Positions 28,013-39,100 of a DNA stretch of 64,000 nucleotides are shown piece after piece (positions within the stretch are counted from its first letter, which is position 1; each line of letters opens with the position of its first letter). This DNA comes from Herbidospora daliensis (GTDB lineage Bacteria > Actinomycetota > Actinomycetes > Streptosporangiales > Streptosporangiaceae), in contig NZ_BBXF01000002.1 in NCBI RefSeq assembly GCF_001570585.1, positions 1,562,077-1,626,076 on the forward strand, written 5' to 3'. The notes beneath the pieces were generated by a model. The model saw only the letters and a program-made list of their open reading frames with translations. It made no database searches and had not been told where the DNA came from. Made by a program: the position numbers and the translations under genes.

Positions 28013-28368
28013 CCCTCGGGGCAGACGTCGATCAGGTGCCCTTCCGGGTCGGCGATCACGGTCCAGTGGTCGCCGCCCGGCTGGAAGTCGGGCTTGGTGG
28101 CGCCGAGCGCGAGATACTCCTCGACCGCCTTGGCGACGTCGGGCACCCGGACGTCGAAGTGGAACTGCTTGCCCGGCCCGGGCCACGGGGCCGGGGTGCG
28201 CTCGGGCACCCGCTGGAAGTAGAGGGTCGTGGTGCCGTCGCCGATGGCGCTGTACTCGTCCTGGTTGTGCTGGACCTCGAAGCCGAGGACGGCGGCGTAG
28301 AACTCGGCGAGGGTCTTCGGTTCGGCGCAGTCGATGTTCACTGCGATCAGTTTCGCGATCGTGGTCAT
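28009..28368 (-). CDS. VOC (glyoxalase/bleomycin-resistance fold) family protein
   Basis: 119 residues, one VOC module pair. It opens IAKLIAVNIDCAEPKTLAEFYAAVLGFEV and ends DPEGHLIDVCPEG, both typical. Possible metal ligands are His in FHFDV and Glu in the C-terminal strand. The substrate is unknown; glyoxalase, dioxygenase or a binding protein are possible. Its start overlaps the end of the LacI-type gene by 4 bp on the same strand, so the two are probably co-transcribed. Confidence 0.82.
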   Translation of the reverse strand: MTTIAKLIAVNIDCAEPKTLAEFYAAVLGFEVQHNQDEYSAIGDGTTTLYFQRVPERTPAPWPGPGKQFHFDVRVPDVAKAVEEYLALGATKPDFQPGGDHWTVIADPEGHLIDVCPEG

Positions 28369-29414
28369 GGCGGTGATCCTCCTCGCGATACCTGCCAGGG
28401 AGTGTCAGGAATGCCGGGCGCGGTCGAATCGCGGATGACCAGCCGCGTGGGCATGCTGTGCACGCCCGGCGTGGCCTTGCCGTCGATGGCGGCGAACAGG
28501 TGCTGGGCGGCGGTGTGGCCGAGGCGTTCCAGGTCGGGGTCGATCGTGGTGAGAGTGGGCCGGGTCTCCTCCGACAGCACCTCCCAATTGTCGTAGCCGA
28601 CGACCGCGATGTCGTCGGGCACCCGCCGGCCGCGTTCCCTGGCGGCCTCGATGAAGCCGGCCGCGATCTGGTCGTTGCCGCAGAACACCGCGTCGATCCC
28701 GGGGTCGTTCAGCAGCAGCATGTCGGCAGCGAGGCGGCCCCAGCGCTGGGACCACGCGCCGTAGAAGGTCTCGCCGGCCTGTGCCAGGCCGGCCTCCTCC
28801 AAGGTCTCCTGTACGCCCTCCGCCCGGTCGGCGGCCGCCTTGTAGGTGGTGGGCCCGGTGATGTGGGCGATGCGGGTGCGCCCGGTCGCGATCAGGTGGC
28901 GGACGGCCAGCCGCGCGCCGCCTCCGTCGTCGGGCACGAACGACACGTCGGCCGGATCGGCTGAGGGCGCGTAGGCGTACACGACCGGAACCGGCACGTC
29001 TTTGGTGATGGACGGCCGGGGGTTGGTGCTCTCGCCGACGACGATGAGGCCGTCGACGCGGCGGGACAGCAGGGTGCGCAGGTAGTGCTGCTCCCGGATG
29101 GCGTCGCCCCGGGCGTCGCAGAGGAGCACCGCCATCTCCCCAGCTCCGAAAGCGTTTTCCGCACCCAGCAGGACCGGGATGCCGAACCGGCCGACCATGT
29201 CGCTCGTGAGCAGCCCGACGGTGCGCGTCTGCCCGCTGAGCAGGCCCTGGGCCAGCAGATTGGGTTGGAAGCTGAGCTGCGCCGCGGCGTCGAGAACCAG
29301 TTGCCTGGTGGTGGCCCTGACGTCGTCGCGGCCGTTGAGCGCCTTGGACGCCGTGGCGACGGAGACGCCCGCCAGGGCGGCCACGTCGGTTATGGTCGCA
29401 CGTCTCGTCGTCAC
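28365..29414 (-). CDS. LacI-family transcriptional regulator
   Basis: 349 residues. The N-terminal helix-turn-helix is ATITDVAALAGVSVATASKALNGRDDV with the hinge segment LSFQPNLLAQGL. The sugar-binding domain follows (RTVGLLTSDMVGRFGIPVL, DAVFCGNDQIAAGFIEAARERG, AVVGYDNWEVLSEETRPTLTTI). It is divergent from a beta-L-arabinofuranosidase gene. Two near-identical dyads of LacI operator type lie in the spacer, so it most likely represses itself and the downstream polysaccharide genes in the absence of a sugar inducer. GTG at 29414 is the chosen start; an upstream ATG in frame adds 12 residues. Confidence 0.92.
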   Translation of the reverse strand: MTTRRATITDVAALAGVSVATASKALNGRDDVRATTRQLVLDAAAQLSFQPNLLAQGLLSGQTRTVGLLTSDMVGRFGIPVLLGAENAFGAGEMAVLLCDARGDAIREQHYLRTLLSRRVDGLIVVGESTNPRPSITKDVPVPVVYAYAPSADPADVSFVPDDGGGARLAVRHLIATGRTRIAHITGPTTYKAAADRAEGVQETLEEAGLAQAGETFYGAWSQRWGRLAADMLLLNDPGIDAVFCGNDQIAAGFIEAARERGRRVPDDIAVVGYDNWEVLSEETRPTLTTIDPDLERLGHTAAQHLFAAIDGKATPGVHSMPTRLVIRDSTAPGIPDTPWQVSRGGSPP

Positions 29415-29416
29415 TA

Positions 29417-29432
29417 ACGAAAACCCTTTCGT
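29417..29432. promoter_or_regulatory. LacI-type operator O1
   Basis: ACGAAAACCCTTTCGT is an inverted repeat with perfect 6-bp arms (ACGAAA/TTTCGT), 3 bp from the regulator's GTG. It matches the second site at 29503–29518 in 13 of 16 positions. Confidence 0.75.
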
Positions 29433-29473
29433 CTGGCATCCGCTGGTCAAACGGCATCATACCCGGACGACCG

Positions 29474-29518
29474 TTGACAGTGATGCAGGTTTCTTCTACG
29501 TTACGAAAACCTTTTAGG
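29474..29518 (+). promoter_or_regulatory. Promoter of the arabinofuranosidase operon overlapping operator O2
   Basis: TTGACA at 29474–29479 is followed after exactly 17 bp by TACGTT at 29497–29502, a good -35/-10 pair on the plus strand. The sequence ACGAAAACCTTTTAGG at 29503–29518 starts right after the -10 box and resembles O1. A repressor bound there would block the start site, supporting control by the divergent LacI-type gene. GGAAGGAGC precedes the downstream GTG. Confidence 0.7.
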
Positions 29519-29561
29519 TTATTTCGGTCGTTGTCTCGGGGGGCAGCGGAAGGAGCTCTGC

Positions 29562-31355
29562 GTGATCGGTCCGGTGCTGCCCTCCTCCGGCGTCTCGACC
29601 CCTCTCGGCCTGGACGCCGTGCGTCCCGCGCCCGGTTTCTGGGGCGACCGGATCGGGCTGAACCGCGAAGTCACCCTGGCCCACTGCCGGGAGCGGATGG
29701 AGCGGGAAGGCTGGATCGCCAACTTCAGGGGCGAGTTACCCCGAAGGGGCCGGGAGTCCAGCGACGCCGAGGTCTACAAGCTGCTGGAGGGCCTGGCCTG
29801 GGCCGACCACCCGGCGCTGCCGGAACTGGCGGGAGTCGTGGCCCGCGCCCAGGAGGCCGACGGCTACCTCAACACCCGGTGGAAGCACGCCCGCTACACC
29901 GACTTCGAGTGGGGCTGCGAGCTCTACTGCCACGGCCACCTCATCCAGGCCGGGATCGCCCGCCTGCGCACGCACGGCGAGGACGAACTCACCCAGGTCG
30001 CCCGCCGGGCCGCCGACCACGTGTGCGACCGGTTCATGGACACCGCCGAGACCTGCGGGCACCCCGTGGTCGAGACGGCCCTGGTCGAGCTCTACCGGGC
30101 GACCGGCGTGGAGCGTTACCTGGAGATGGCCCGCCGGTTCGTCGAGCGCCGGGGGCTGCCCGCGCTGGGCGACGTCGAGTTCGGGCGCGGCCACTTCCAG
30201 GACGACGTCCCGGTCCGGCGGGCATCGGTGTTCCGCGGCCACGCCGTGCGGGCGCTCTACCTGGCCTGCGGGGTCGTCGACGTCGCGGTCGAGACGGGCG
30301 ACGCCGGCCTGCTGGAGGCCGTCGAGGCGCAGTGGGCGGCGACGGTCGCCCGCCGCACCCACCTGACCGGCGGGATGGGCTCGCGCCACTTCGGCGAGTC
30401 GTTCGGGGAGGACTTCGAGCTGCCGCCCGACCGGGCCCACGCGGAGACCTGCGCCGGAATCGCGTCGTTCATGCTGGCCCACCGGCTGCTGCTGGCCACC
30501 GGCGACGTCCGCCACGCCGACCTGGCCGAACGCACGCTCTACAACGTGCTGGCCACCTCACCGGCGCCCGACGGCGAGTCGTTCTTCGCCGCCAACCCCC
30601 TCCAGGCCCGCACGCCGGCCGAACGCGCGCCGTGGTCGGCGGCGGCCTGCTGTCCGGGCAACCTCGCCCGGACGTTCGCCGCGTTGCCCGCCTACCTCGC
30701 GGCGGCCGACGGGGCGGGCGTGCGGATCCACCACCACACGCCCGCCGAGATCCGGCACGCCGGGCTCGTGCTGAAGGTGGAGACCGGCTACCCGTGGTCG
30801 GGGCGGGTCGCCGTCACGGTGGCGGAGAGGGGGACCGGGCCGATCGCGCTGCGGGTGCCCTCGTGGGCCGTGGGCGCGACCCTCTCCTACGGCGAGACGC
30901 GGCGGGTGGTCGCGCCCGGCTACGCCGTCGCCGAGGTCGACGGCGGGTGGCGGCCGGGCGACGTGATCACCCTCGACCTGCCCGTCGTCTCGCGATGGAC
31001 CGTGCCGGACGCCCGGATCGACGCGCTCAGGGGCAGCGTCGCCGTCGAGCGCGGCCCGCTGGTCTACTGCGCCGAATCGGCGGGTGACGACCCTCCGCTG
31101 GCCCGGGTCGTGGTCAGGCCCGACGCGGCCGTGGAGCACGTGGTCGACGGCGCCGTGGAACTGGACGTCAAAGCGGCGCTCATCTCAGGGGCGCCGACCG
31201 GCTGGCCGTACACGGCCGAGATGGAAACCCCGGACGAGGAGCCGATCACCCTGCGGCTGGTGGCCTACCACCGCTGGGGCGAGCACGGGCCCGCGACGAT
31301 GCGGGTCTGGCTTCCCGTCGACACCGCCCGATCCCGGTACCTGGAGGAAGTCTAA
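29562..31355 (+). CDS. Glycoside hydrolase family 127 beta-L-arabinofuranosidase
   Basis: 597 residues, no signal peptide, so cytoplasmic. The GH127 zinc/nucleophile residues are visible: Glu295 and Cys297 in HAETCAG and the pair Cys363–Cys364 in AACCPGNLAR. In characterised members a Zn2+-bound Cys acts as nucleophile. The (alpha/alpha)6 barrel includes ASVFRGHAVRALYL and LTGGMGSRHFGESFG. It releases beta-L-arabinofuranose from arabino-oligosaccharides, probably imported after cleavage by the secreted enzymes downstream. It starts with GTG after GGAAGGAGC. The next gene begins at the base after its stop. Confidence 0.93.
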   Translation: MIGPVLPSSGVSTPLGLDAVRPAPGFWGDRIGLNREVTLAHCRERMEREGWIANFRGELPRRGRESSDAEVYKLLEGLAWADHPALPELAGVVARAQEADGYLNTRWKHARYTDFEWGCELYCHGHLIQAGIARLRTHGEDELTQVARRAADHVCDRFMDTAETCGHPVVETALVELYRATGVERYLEMARRFVERRGLPALGDVEFGRGHFQDDVPVRRASVFRGHAVRALYLACGVVDVAVETGDAGLLEAVEAQWAATVARRTHLTGGMGSRHFGESFGEDFELPPDRAHAETCAGIASFMLAHRLLLATGDVRHADLAERTLYNVLATSPAPDGESFFAANPLQARTPAERAPWSAAACCPGNLARTFAALPAYLAAADGAGVRIHHHTPAEIRHAGLVLKVETGYPWSGRVAVTVAERGTGPIALRVPSWAVGATLSYGETRRVVAPGYAVAEVDGGWRPGDVITLDLPVVSRWTVPDARIDALRGSVAVERGPLVYCAESAGDDPPLARVVVRPDAAVEHVVDGAVELDVKAALISGAPTGWPYTAEMETPDEEPITLRLVAYHRWGEHGPATMRVWLPVDTARSRYLEEV

Positions 31356-34300
31356 ATGAGCACCAGACGCACAGGCAGGGCGCCGACGTGGCTCGCCCTG
31401 GCTGCGCTCACTGTGGCGGGCCTGGTCGGCCTGCCGCCCGCCGCCCACGCCGCCTCGCCGATCCTCCCCGGGAACGAGGGCGACGTCGGGGTCTACACCA
31501 ACGGCCAGAACCACGTGATGGAGATCGGCGACCCGGTCTACGGCAACGTGGGCGACGTCGCCGACCAGCTCAAGCCCGGCGTTCCGTTCACCGCGTCGAG
31601 CATGCACCGGTCGATCTTCGACAAGGACCTCGCCGCGGGCGGGACCGACTACTACCTCGACCGGGTCCTGGGCGTGCGGGGCACGATCGGGTCGGCCGTG
31701 CTGATGACCCGGGGACGCTCGCTCTACATGCGCGGCGCGAGCAACGCCAACTTCACCACCATGGGCTTCGCCGGCAGCGCGTTCGTCGGCGGCCCGAACA
31801 GCCTCGGCAACTTCTACACGGTCACCGTGCCCGGCCAGACCGTGACCGAGGTGAACGCCAACCGGTTCAACGCGCCCTCCCACGCCAGGAGCCGCTACAC
31901 CGTCGGCACGACCGGCGTCACCGCCGACCTCACCAAGTTCATCACCTACGAGAACGTCGCCGTCACCGCGATCACCTTCGACAACCCCGGCGCGTCGGCG
32001 GCCACCTTCACGGTCCGCGCCGCCTCGCCGCTCGCCACCCAGGCGGGCGACGGCGACGCCGAGCTGACCGGCACCCGGACCATCATGAGCGGGTCGAACA
32101 ACGGCACGATCGACTCGCCGTGGAACCAGATCAGGGTCAACCTGACCGGCGCCGGGTTCACCCGGACGGGCGCCAACCTCGACCGCGAGGTCACCGTCCC
32201 GGCGGGCGGCTCGGTCTCGTTGTCCGTCGTCGGCGCGGTCACGCAGGACTCGCTGCCGCAGGCGACCACGGAGTACCGGGCGTACGCGGGCAAGAGCCCG
32301 GCCGAGGCGGTCAAGGACGGCGTCACCGCCTTCAACCGCCGGTGGGCCGAGGACGTGCCCTACATCGACGTGCCCGACCCGGCGCTGGAGAAGGCCATCG
32401 TCTACCGCTGGTGGGGCGAGCGCTACAACTCGCTGGACGCCAACGCGACCGGCTACGTCTACCAGTACCCCACGACGATCGAGGGGGTGAACCTCTACCA
32501 GAACGCCGTGGCCCTGACGCAGCCCATGCACCTGCAGGACACCAAGTGGCTGCGCACGCCCTACCTGCCGTACGGCCAGATCCTCAACATCGGCGAGTTG
32601 TCGGGCTCCTCGGCGTTCCTGGACAGCCCGGGTCACACGAGCTGGAACAACCACTACTCGCAGTACATCGGCACCGCCGGGCTGGAGGCCTACGGGGTGC
32701 ACGGCGGCGGGGCGGAGATCGCCCGCAAGTTCGCCCACTACTTCGAGGGCGACGGCGAGGGCCAGCTGGAGCACTACGACGGCAACGGCGACAAGCTGAT
32801 CGCCTACGACACCAACTACATGCCCGGCAACGACTCCGACGCCATCACCTTCGGCTTCCCCAAGGTCGGCAGCGGCACGCCGGGCGCGCGCACCATCGAG
32901 CGGCCGGAGTCGGCGTACGTGTGGGGCGCCTTCGACGCCGCCCGGCAGCTCTACGCGATCTCCGGGGCCGACCAGGCCAAGGTCGACGAGATGGCCACCA
33001 GCGCCGACGGGATCCGCGACGCGATCCTGAGCCGGTTGTGGAGCCCGGACATGCGGATGTTCCTGGCCGCCACCTCCCACGGGGCGACCAGCGGGCCCAG
33101 CTCCAACGGCACCGCCAACCCGCTGCCGGTCGCCGCGCGCGGGCTGATCCCGTCGAAGGAGTCGAACCTCTACGACGTCTACTCCGAGAACCTGATCCCG
33201 TTCGACCAGGCCGCGAAGTACGTCGACGGCTACCGCTTCCTGACCTACGGCGACAACTTCCCGATCTTCCCGTTCTACACGGCCAACCAGTACGACAAGA
33301 CGGCCTACGGGATCGGCGGCTCGAACAACTTCTCCAACATCAACTTCACCGTGCAGTACCGCGCGGTGCGCTCGGCCCTGCGGCACTACGACCCGGCGGG
33401 CAAGTACATCACCCCCGCCTACGCCAAGCGGCTGCTCGACTGGATGGCGTGGAGCATCTACCCGGGCGGTGACCTGCGCGCGCCCAACCAGTCGGAGTAC
33501 TACTCGAACTGGAACCCGGCGACCCGGACGTACAACAGGAACAACCCGAACCACGTGATGCTCGGGAACATGAACTACATCTTCGTCGAGGACATGGGCG
33601 GCATCCAGCCGCGCACCGACGACAAGATCGAGCTCTGGCCGATCGACCTCGGCTACGGCCACTTCATGGTCAACAACCTGCGCTACCACGGCCAGGACGT
33701 CACCCTCGTCTGGGACCCCGACGGCAGCGTGTACGGCCTGGGCGCGGGCTACAGCCTGTTCCTCAACGGCGAGCGCAAGTTCGCCACCGACAAGCTGGGC
33801 AAGGTCGTCTACGACCCCGAGGCCAACACCGTCACCCCGGCGGCGGGCGTCACCGTGACGTTCACGGCCGCCGAGGGCGACGACTTCCCGAGCGCGGTGG
33901 ACACCCCCATCGAGGACGAGCGTGTCGTCTCCTACCTCAAGACGGCCGGCGTCGACCTCACCGAGGACGCGCCGAACCTGGCGAAGGGGGCGACGCTGAC
34001 CTCGTCGTACACCCAGCAGGGCGCGCGGCCCGCGCCGTGGCGGCAGTTCCACACGCCCGGGTACAGCAGCACCCTGATGAACTACACCCCCGGCGCGATC
34101 AAGGAGCTGGAGCGCCCCGTCGCGCTGGCGGCCGTCACCGACGGCGTGACCGCCAACGAGCCCTACTGGGGCAACCACGGCACCACCGTCAAGAACGGGT
34201 TCGTCGAGCTGGACCTGGGCGCGGCGAAGTCGTTCGACAACGTCAAGGTGTTCTTCGTCAGCGACCGCCAGGCCGGCGGCTACCACGAGCCCGCCCGCTG

Positions 34301-36089
34301 GTGGGTCCAGGTGCCCGACGGGAACGGCGGCTGGAAGGAGGTGCCGGGGCAGTTCAAGAACCCGGCCGTGCCGACCGCGAAGTTCAACGAGGCGCTGTTC
34401 GACGCGGTGACCACCGAAAAGGTGCGCGTCGCCTTCACCAACAGCCCGTCCTACTTCACCGCCATCGCCGAGATCCAGGTCTTCGACTCCGGCCGTGAGG
34501 TTCCGGACGTCGCCAACCAGGCCCCCTCGGTCACCGCCTCCCGCGACGCCTCGCAGGACGGCAACCTGTCGACCCGCGTCGTCGGCACCGCCGCCGACGA
34601 CGGCGTGCCCTACGACGAGGAGCTCACGTACGGCTGGGAGACCGTCTCGGCGCCCGAGGGCGCGGGCGTCATCTTCACCGACCCCCACGCGCTGACCACC
34701 CGGGTAACCGGCACCGTCGAGGGCGACTACGTGCTGCGGTTCTTCGCCGACGACGGCGAGGAGCGCACGACCGCGACCGTCGCCGTGACCCTCGCCAAGA
34801 AGGCGGTCAGCGCCGAGTTCGGCTCGACGGCCACGATCACCTCCAGCGGGTCGGCGTCGTGGGAGAACCAGGCCCGCGTCAACGAGGCCACCACGCCGAG
34901 CAGCTCCAACCCCGGCTCCGGCAACGGCTGGGGCACCTGGGGCCAGCCGCGCAGCGGCACCAGCACCGCCACCGAGGCGTACCTCCAGTACACCTGGTCG
35001 GCGCCGGTCCGGCTCTCCTCCACGGACATCTACTGGTACGACGACAACGGCGGCACCCGCCGCCCGACGGCCACCACCTACGCCATCGAGACCAGCAGCG
35101 ACGGCACGACGTGGACGCCGGTCACCCTCACCGGAGGCTCGTCGTACGCGGCCGGTCTGGCCACCAACGCCTACAACCGGTTCGACTTCACCCCGGTCAG
35201 CACGAGCCGGATCCGCATCAGGATCTGGGGCCTGATGACCGGCGGCGCGGGCACCGGCGTGCTGCGCTGGCGCGCCAACGGCGAGACCATCGGCTCGGTG
35301 GCCTCCCCGGTGCTGATCCGGACCGGCGTCGGCCTGGTCCCGACCCTGCCCGCGACGCTGGACGCGACGTACACGAGCGGCGGCCCCGCCGAAGTGGCGT
35401 TCACCTGGCAGCCCGTCACCGCCGACATGGTCGCCGAGGCCAACGTCGACCCGTTCGTCGTCTACGGCACCAACGACGCCTACGGACTGATCGCCGAAGC
35501 CCGCGTCTACGTGCGGCCGGAGATGTCGGAGGGCGGCATCTCGATCCAGGGCGCCGAGACGTTCGAGCGGCACGTCGACGTCGGCGAGCAGCCGGTGCTG
35601 CCCACCAAGGTCGCGGTGTCCTACAACGACGGCTCCCGCGACAACCAGGCCATCGGCGTGAACTGGCGCTACGACCCCGCGGTGGTGAACACCGACGGGA
35701 CGTACACGATCATCGGCGACCTGGTCCTGCCGTCCTACGTCAACCAGGCGGGCACCACGCAGACCACCCTGAAGCTCGTCGTCGGCGAGGGCGGGCCGAG
35801 GTTGGCGACCACCGCCACGCCCAAGACGCAGTGCACGGGCGGCAACGCCTACCTGTCGCTCAGCGTGCGCAACGACTCCGCCGGGCCGCTCACCGTCGAG
35901 CTGGGCACGCCCTACGGATCGAAGACCGTGACCGGCGTCGCGCCGGGCAAGAACGCCTACCAGTCGTTCAACAGCCGCGCCACGTCGATCCCGGCCGGCA
36001 CGGCGACCGTCAAGGTCACCGGAACCGTCGACGGCCAGCCGGTCACCGAGACGGCGACGGTGCCCTACACCGCGCGCGACTGCGGATGA
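31356..36089 (+). CDS. Giant secreted glycoside-hydrolase-like protein with (alpha/alpha)6 domain, F5/8C-like and Ig-like modules
   Basis: 1577 residues. Signal peptide (TWLALAALTVAGLVGLPPAAHA) and an N-terminal beta-sandwich (about 30–320). An alpha-helical toroid follows (about 330–790; KAIVYRWWGERYNSLD, YVWGAFDAARQLYAI, NFPIFPFYTANQYD), resembling MGH1/GH63-like barrels. Next come an F5/8-type-C-like module (about 870–1045), Ig-like regions, a second discoidin-like domain (about 1150–1310), a bacterial Ig-like repeat and a ~95-residue C-terminal domain also found in the next gene. The catalytic acids could not be assigned. The context suggests extracellular attack on an arabinose-containing or similar polymer. 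Confidence 0.8.
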   Translation: MSTRRTGRAPTWLALAALTVAGLVGLPPAAHAASPILPGNEGDVGVYTNGQNHVMEIGDPVYGNVGDVADQLKPGVPFTASSMHRSIFDKDLAAGGTDYYLDRVLGVRGTIGSAVLMTRGRSLYMRGASNANFTTMGFAGSAFVGGPNSLGNFYTVTVPGQTVTEVNANRFNAPSHARSRYTVGTTGVTADLTKFITYENVAVTAITFDNPGASAATFTVRAASPLATQAGDGDAELTGTRTIMSGSNNGTIDSPWNQIRVNLTGAGFTRTGANLDREVTVPAGGSVSLSVVGAVTQDSLPQATTEYRAYAGKSPAEAVKDGVTAFNRRWAEDVPYIDVPDPALEKAIVYRWWGERYNSLDANATGYVYQYPTTIEGVNLYQNAVALTQPMHLQDTKWLRTPYLPYGQILNIGELSGSSAFLDSPGHTSWNNHYSQYIGTAGLEAYGVHGGGAEIARKFAHYFEGDGEGQLEHYDGNGDKLIAYDTNYMPGNDSDAITFGFPKVGSGTPGARTIERPESAYVWGAFDAARQLYAISGADQAKVDEMATSADGIRDAILSRLWSPDMRMFLAATSHGATSGPSSNGTANPLPVAARGLIPSKESNLYDVYSENLIPFDQAAKYVDGYRFLTYGDNFPIFPFYTANQYDKTAYGIGGSNNFSNINFTVQYRAVRSALRHYDPAGKYITPAYAKRLLDWMAWSIYPGGDLRAPNQSEYYSNWNPATRTYNRNNPNHVMLGNMNYIFVEDMGGIQPRTDDKIELWPIDLGYGHFMVNNLRYHGQDVTLVWDPDGSVYGLGAGYSLFLNGERKFATDKLGKVVYDPEANTVTPAAGVTVTFTAAEGDDFPSAVDTPIEDERVVSYLKTAGVDLTEDAPNLAKGATLTSSYTQQGARPAPWRQFHTPGYSSTLMNYTPGAIKELERPVALAAVTDGVTANEPYWGNHGTTVKNGFVELDLGAAKSFDNVKVFFVSDRQAGGYHEPARWWVQVPDGNGGWKEVPGQFKNPAVPTAKFNEALFDAVTTEKVRVAFTNSPSYFTAIAEIQVFDSGREVPDVANQAPSVTASRDASQDGNLSTRVVGTAADDGVPYDEELTYGWETVSAPEGAGVIFTDPHALTTRVTGTVEGDYVLRFFADDGEERTTATVAVTLAKKAVSAEFGSTATITSSGSASWENQARVNEATTPSSSNPGSGNGWGTWGQPRSGTSTATEAYLQYTWSAPVRLSSTDIYWYDDNGGTRRPTATTYAIETSSDGTTWTPVTLTGGSSYAAGLATNAYNRFDFTPVSTSRIRIRIWGLMTGGAGTGVLRWRANGETIGSVASPVLIRTGVGLVPTLPATLDATYTSGGPAEVAFTWQPVTADMVAEANVDPFVVYGTNDAYGLIAEARVYVRPEMSEGGISIQGAETFERHVDVGEQPVLPTKVAVSYNDGSRDNQAIGVNWRYDPAVVNTDGTYTIIGDLVLPSYVNQAGTTQTTLKLVVGEGGPRLATTATPKTQCTGGNAYLSLSVRNDSAGPLTVELGTPYGSKTVTGVAPGKNAYQSFNSRATSIPAGTATVKVTGTVDGQPVTETATVPYTARDCG

Positions 36090-36100
36090 GGACGTCCCCT

Positions 36101-39100
36101 GTGAAGATCGCCATCCGGGCGGCGGCCGCCGTGTCACTCGCGGCCGCCTGCCTGGCCGGGCTCCCCGCCCCGGCCCATGCCGACTCCTACACCTTCACCA
36201 GCACCGTCAACCCGATCCTGAAGGACGGCAGCTACTACTCCGCCGACCCCGCGCCCCTCGTCGTCGACGACCGGTTGTTCATCTACACCGGCCACGACCA
36301 GGCCGGACCCACGACCAACGACTTCATCATGAATGAGTGGGGCGCGTTCACCACGACCGACGTCGAGTCGGGCCAGTGGACCCACCACCCCTCGCTCATG
36401 CGCCCGGAGGCGGTCTTCGCCTGGGCGACCCCGGGCCGCGCCTACGCGGGCCAGGTCGTCGAGGGCGTGGACGGCCGTTTCTACTGGTACGTCCCGATCA
36501 ACGAGCGCGACAGCCCCGCCTCCGACAAGTTCGCCATCGGGGTCGCGGTGTCCGACTCGCCGACCGGCCCGTGGACCGACCACGCGGGCGGGCCGCTGGT
36601 CTCCCAGCGGGTGCCCACGGCCAACACCATCCACAACATCGACCCGACGATCCTGGTCGACGGCGGGCGGGTCTTCCTGTGGTGGGGCTCGTTCGGCAAC
36701 CTGCGCATGCTGGAACTCGCCGCCGACATGAAGACCCCCGTCACCACCCAGCGCACCGTCACCGGCCTGACCGGGTTCTTCGAGGCCGCCTGGGCCTTCA
36801 AGCGGGGGAGCACCTACTACCTGGCGTACGCCGGCAACAACGCCGGCCCGGCCTCGCAGTGCACCCCGGCGAACTACCACGCCTGCATCGCCTACGCGAC
36901 CGCCACCACCCCCGAGGGCCCCTGGACCTACCGGGGCACCATGCTCCGGCCGGTCTCCTCGACCACCAGCCACCCGGGCATCCTGGAGTTCGACGGCAGG
37001 TGGTACATCGCCTACCACACGGCCGACGCCGCCGGCGGCAACCACTTCCGCCGGTCGGTCGCCATCGACCCGGTCGAGTGGGACGACAGCCAGAACCCGC
37101 CGCGCATGAAGCTCGTCACGCCGACCCCGGTCAAGGGCCGCGACCTCACCCCGCGCGCGAACATCGCGCAGGAGGCGAAGGCCGCGGTCTCCAACGAGCC
37201 CGTCCCCACCCAGTACTGGATCAAGTCGCTCAACGACGAGATCGTGCGGCCCAACCCGCTGCCGCCGGACATGTGGGGCACCTGGACCGGCAGCAACCCG
37301 CCGCAGCAGTGGGCCCAGTACACCTGGGACCAGCCGATGCGGATCTCCGGCTCCCAGATCGACTTCTGGAACGACTCGGCGCAGGGCAGCGGCGTGGGCG
37401 TCGCGGCCCCCGCCGGTTGGAAGATCCAGTATTGGAACCTGGCCACCGGCCAGTGGGCCGACGTGCCCGGGGCGAGCGGCTACCCCACCGGCACGCAGGG
37501 TTTCCAGAACACCGACTTCGACCCCGTCACCACCACCCAGGTGCGGGCCACCTTCACCGCCTCCACGAACGGCAGCACCTACTCGGCCGTCGCGGTGGAG
37601 GAGTGGAAGATCCTGGCCGCCCAGCCCGCCGACGTGACCCCGCCCGCCATCAGGGTCGAGGTCGGCGAGCGCGAGCTGCCCGCCACCGTCCCGGTCGTCT
37701 TCGGCGGCGAGACGTTGCGCGTCCCGGTCTTCTGGGACGCCGTGACCGCCGGTCAGGTCGCCGCGCCCGGCACGTTCCCGGTCGGTGGGACCGTGCTCGG
37801 CTACGCGGCCGGACGGGTCACCGCTCAGGTCACCGTCCTGTCGCCGGAAGGCGCGGAAGGCGACGTGACCAAGCCCACGCTGACGCTCACCCCGAGCGGC
37901 AGCGCCGGGACCGGCGGCTGGTGGCGGTCGGCGGTCAGGGTCAGGGCCGACGGCGTCGACGACACCGGCGGCCGGATGACCATCGAGACCAGGGTCGACG
38001 ACGCGGCCCCGGTCGTGACCGGCGACACCCGCGTGGCCGACGCCACCGTGACCGGCGAGGGCTCGCACACCGTCACGGCCACGGCCACCGACCGCGCGGG
38101 CAACGTCTCCGACCCGGCCTCACTGACGGTGAAGATCGACTCCGTCGCGCCGGTCTCGGTGGGGACGTTGAACGCCAACCGGACGGTCAAGGTCCTGGCC
38201 AGCGACCTCACCTCGGGCGTCGCGGCCATCGAGTACGCCGTCGGCGCCGGCCCCTGGACCCCGCTCGCCGGCGGGGTCGTCACGCCGCCCGACACGAACA
38301 AGCACACGGTGTCCTACCGGTCGACCGACCGGGCGGGCAACGTCGAGACGGCCAAGACCGTCGTCATCCCGGCCGACCTGTCCGCACCGCTCAACGGCAA
38401 CATCGCGCCGATCGCGACGCCGACCGCCTCGTACACGGCGGGCTGGAACTCCCTGACCGCCCTCAACGACAACGCCGACCCGGCCAGCCCGAGCCAGGCG
38501 CAGATCTGGGGCACCTGGTCGGGCACCCGTCCGGCCACCCAGTGGACGCAGTACGAATGGTCCCGCCCGGTCAGGATCGTGCGGTCGGAGCTCAAGTTCT
38601 GGCGCGACTCCAACCAGGGCACCGGAGACGGGGTCGCCCAGCCCGACGGGTGGGTGCTCCAGTACTGGGACGGTGAGTGGAAGGACGTGCCCGGCCCGTC
38701 GGGCTACGGCACCAGCACGACCGCGTTCAACTCCGTCGACTTCACCCCCGTCACCACCTCCCGCGTGCGGGCCACCATCAGGGCGAACGGCAACGGCGTC
38801 ACCCACTCCGCGGTCGCGATCACGGAGTGGCGCGTCTTCGCCCAGGAACCGGCCCCCGCCGAACTCCCCGTCACCGTCACGGTCACCCCGCGCTGCCTGG
38901 CCGGCAAGGCGTACGTCGCCGTGCAGGCGCGCAACGACCACGACGCGGCGGTGGACCTCACCGTCGAGACCGCCCACGGCACGAAGACCTTCACCGGCGT
39001 CGCGCCGGGCGCGAACGCCTACCAGTCGTTCGCCACCCGAGCGGTCTCGATCCCGGCCGGCTCGGTCACCGTCACCGCCACCGACGGGGAGACGACCTCC

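Noticed and set aside
31185-36137. 1650-residue antisense frame across the giant hydrolase gene
   Set aside because: Same GC artefact: repetitive Arg/Gly/Val/Asp translation without a signal peptide or motifs, while the plus strand encodes coherent domains.
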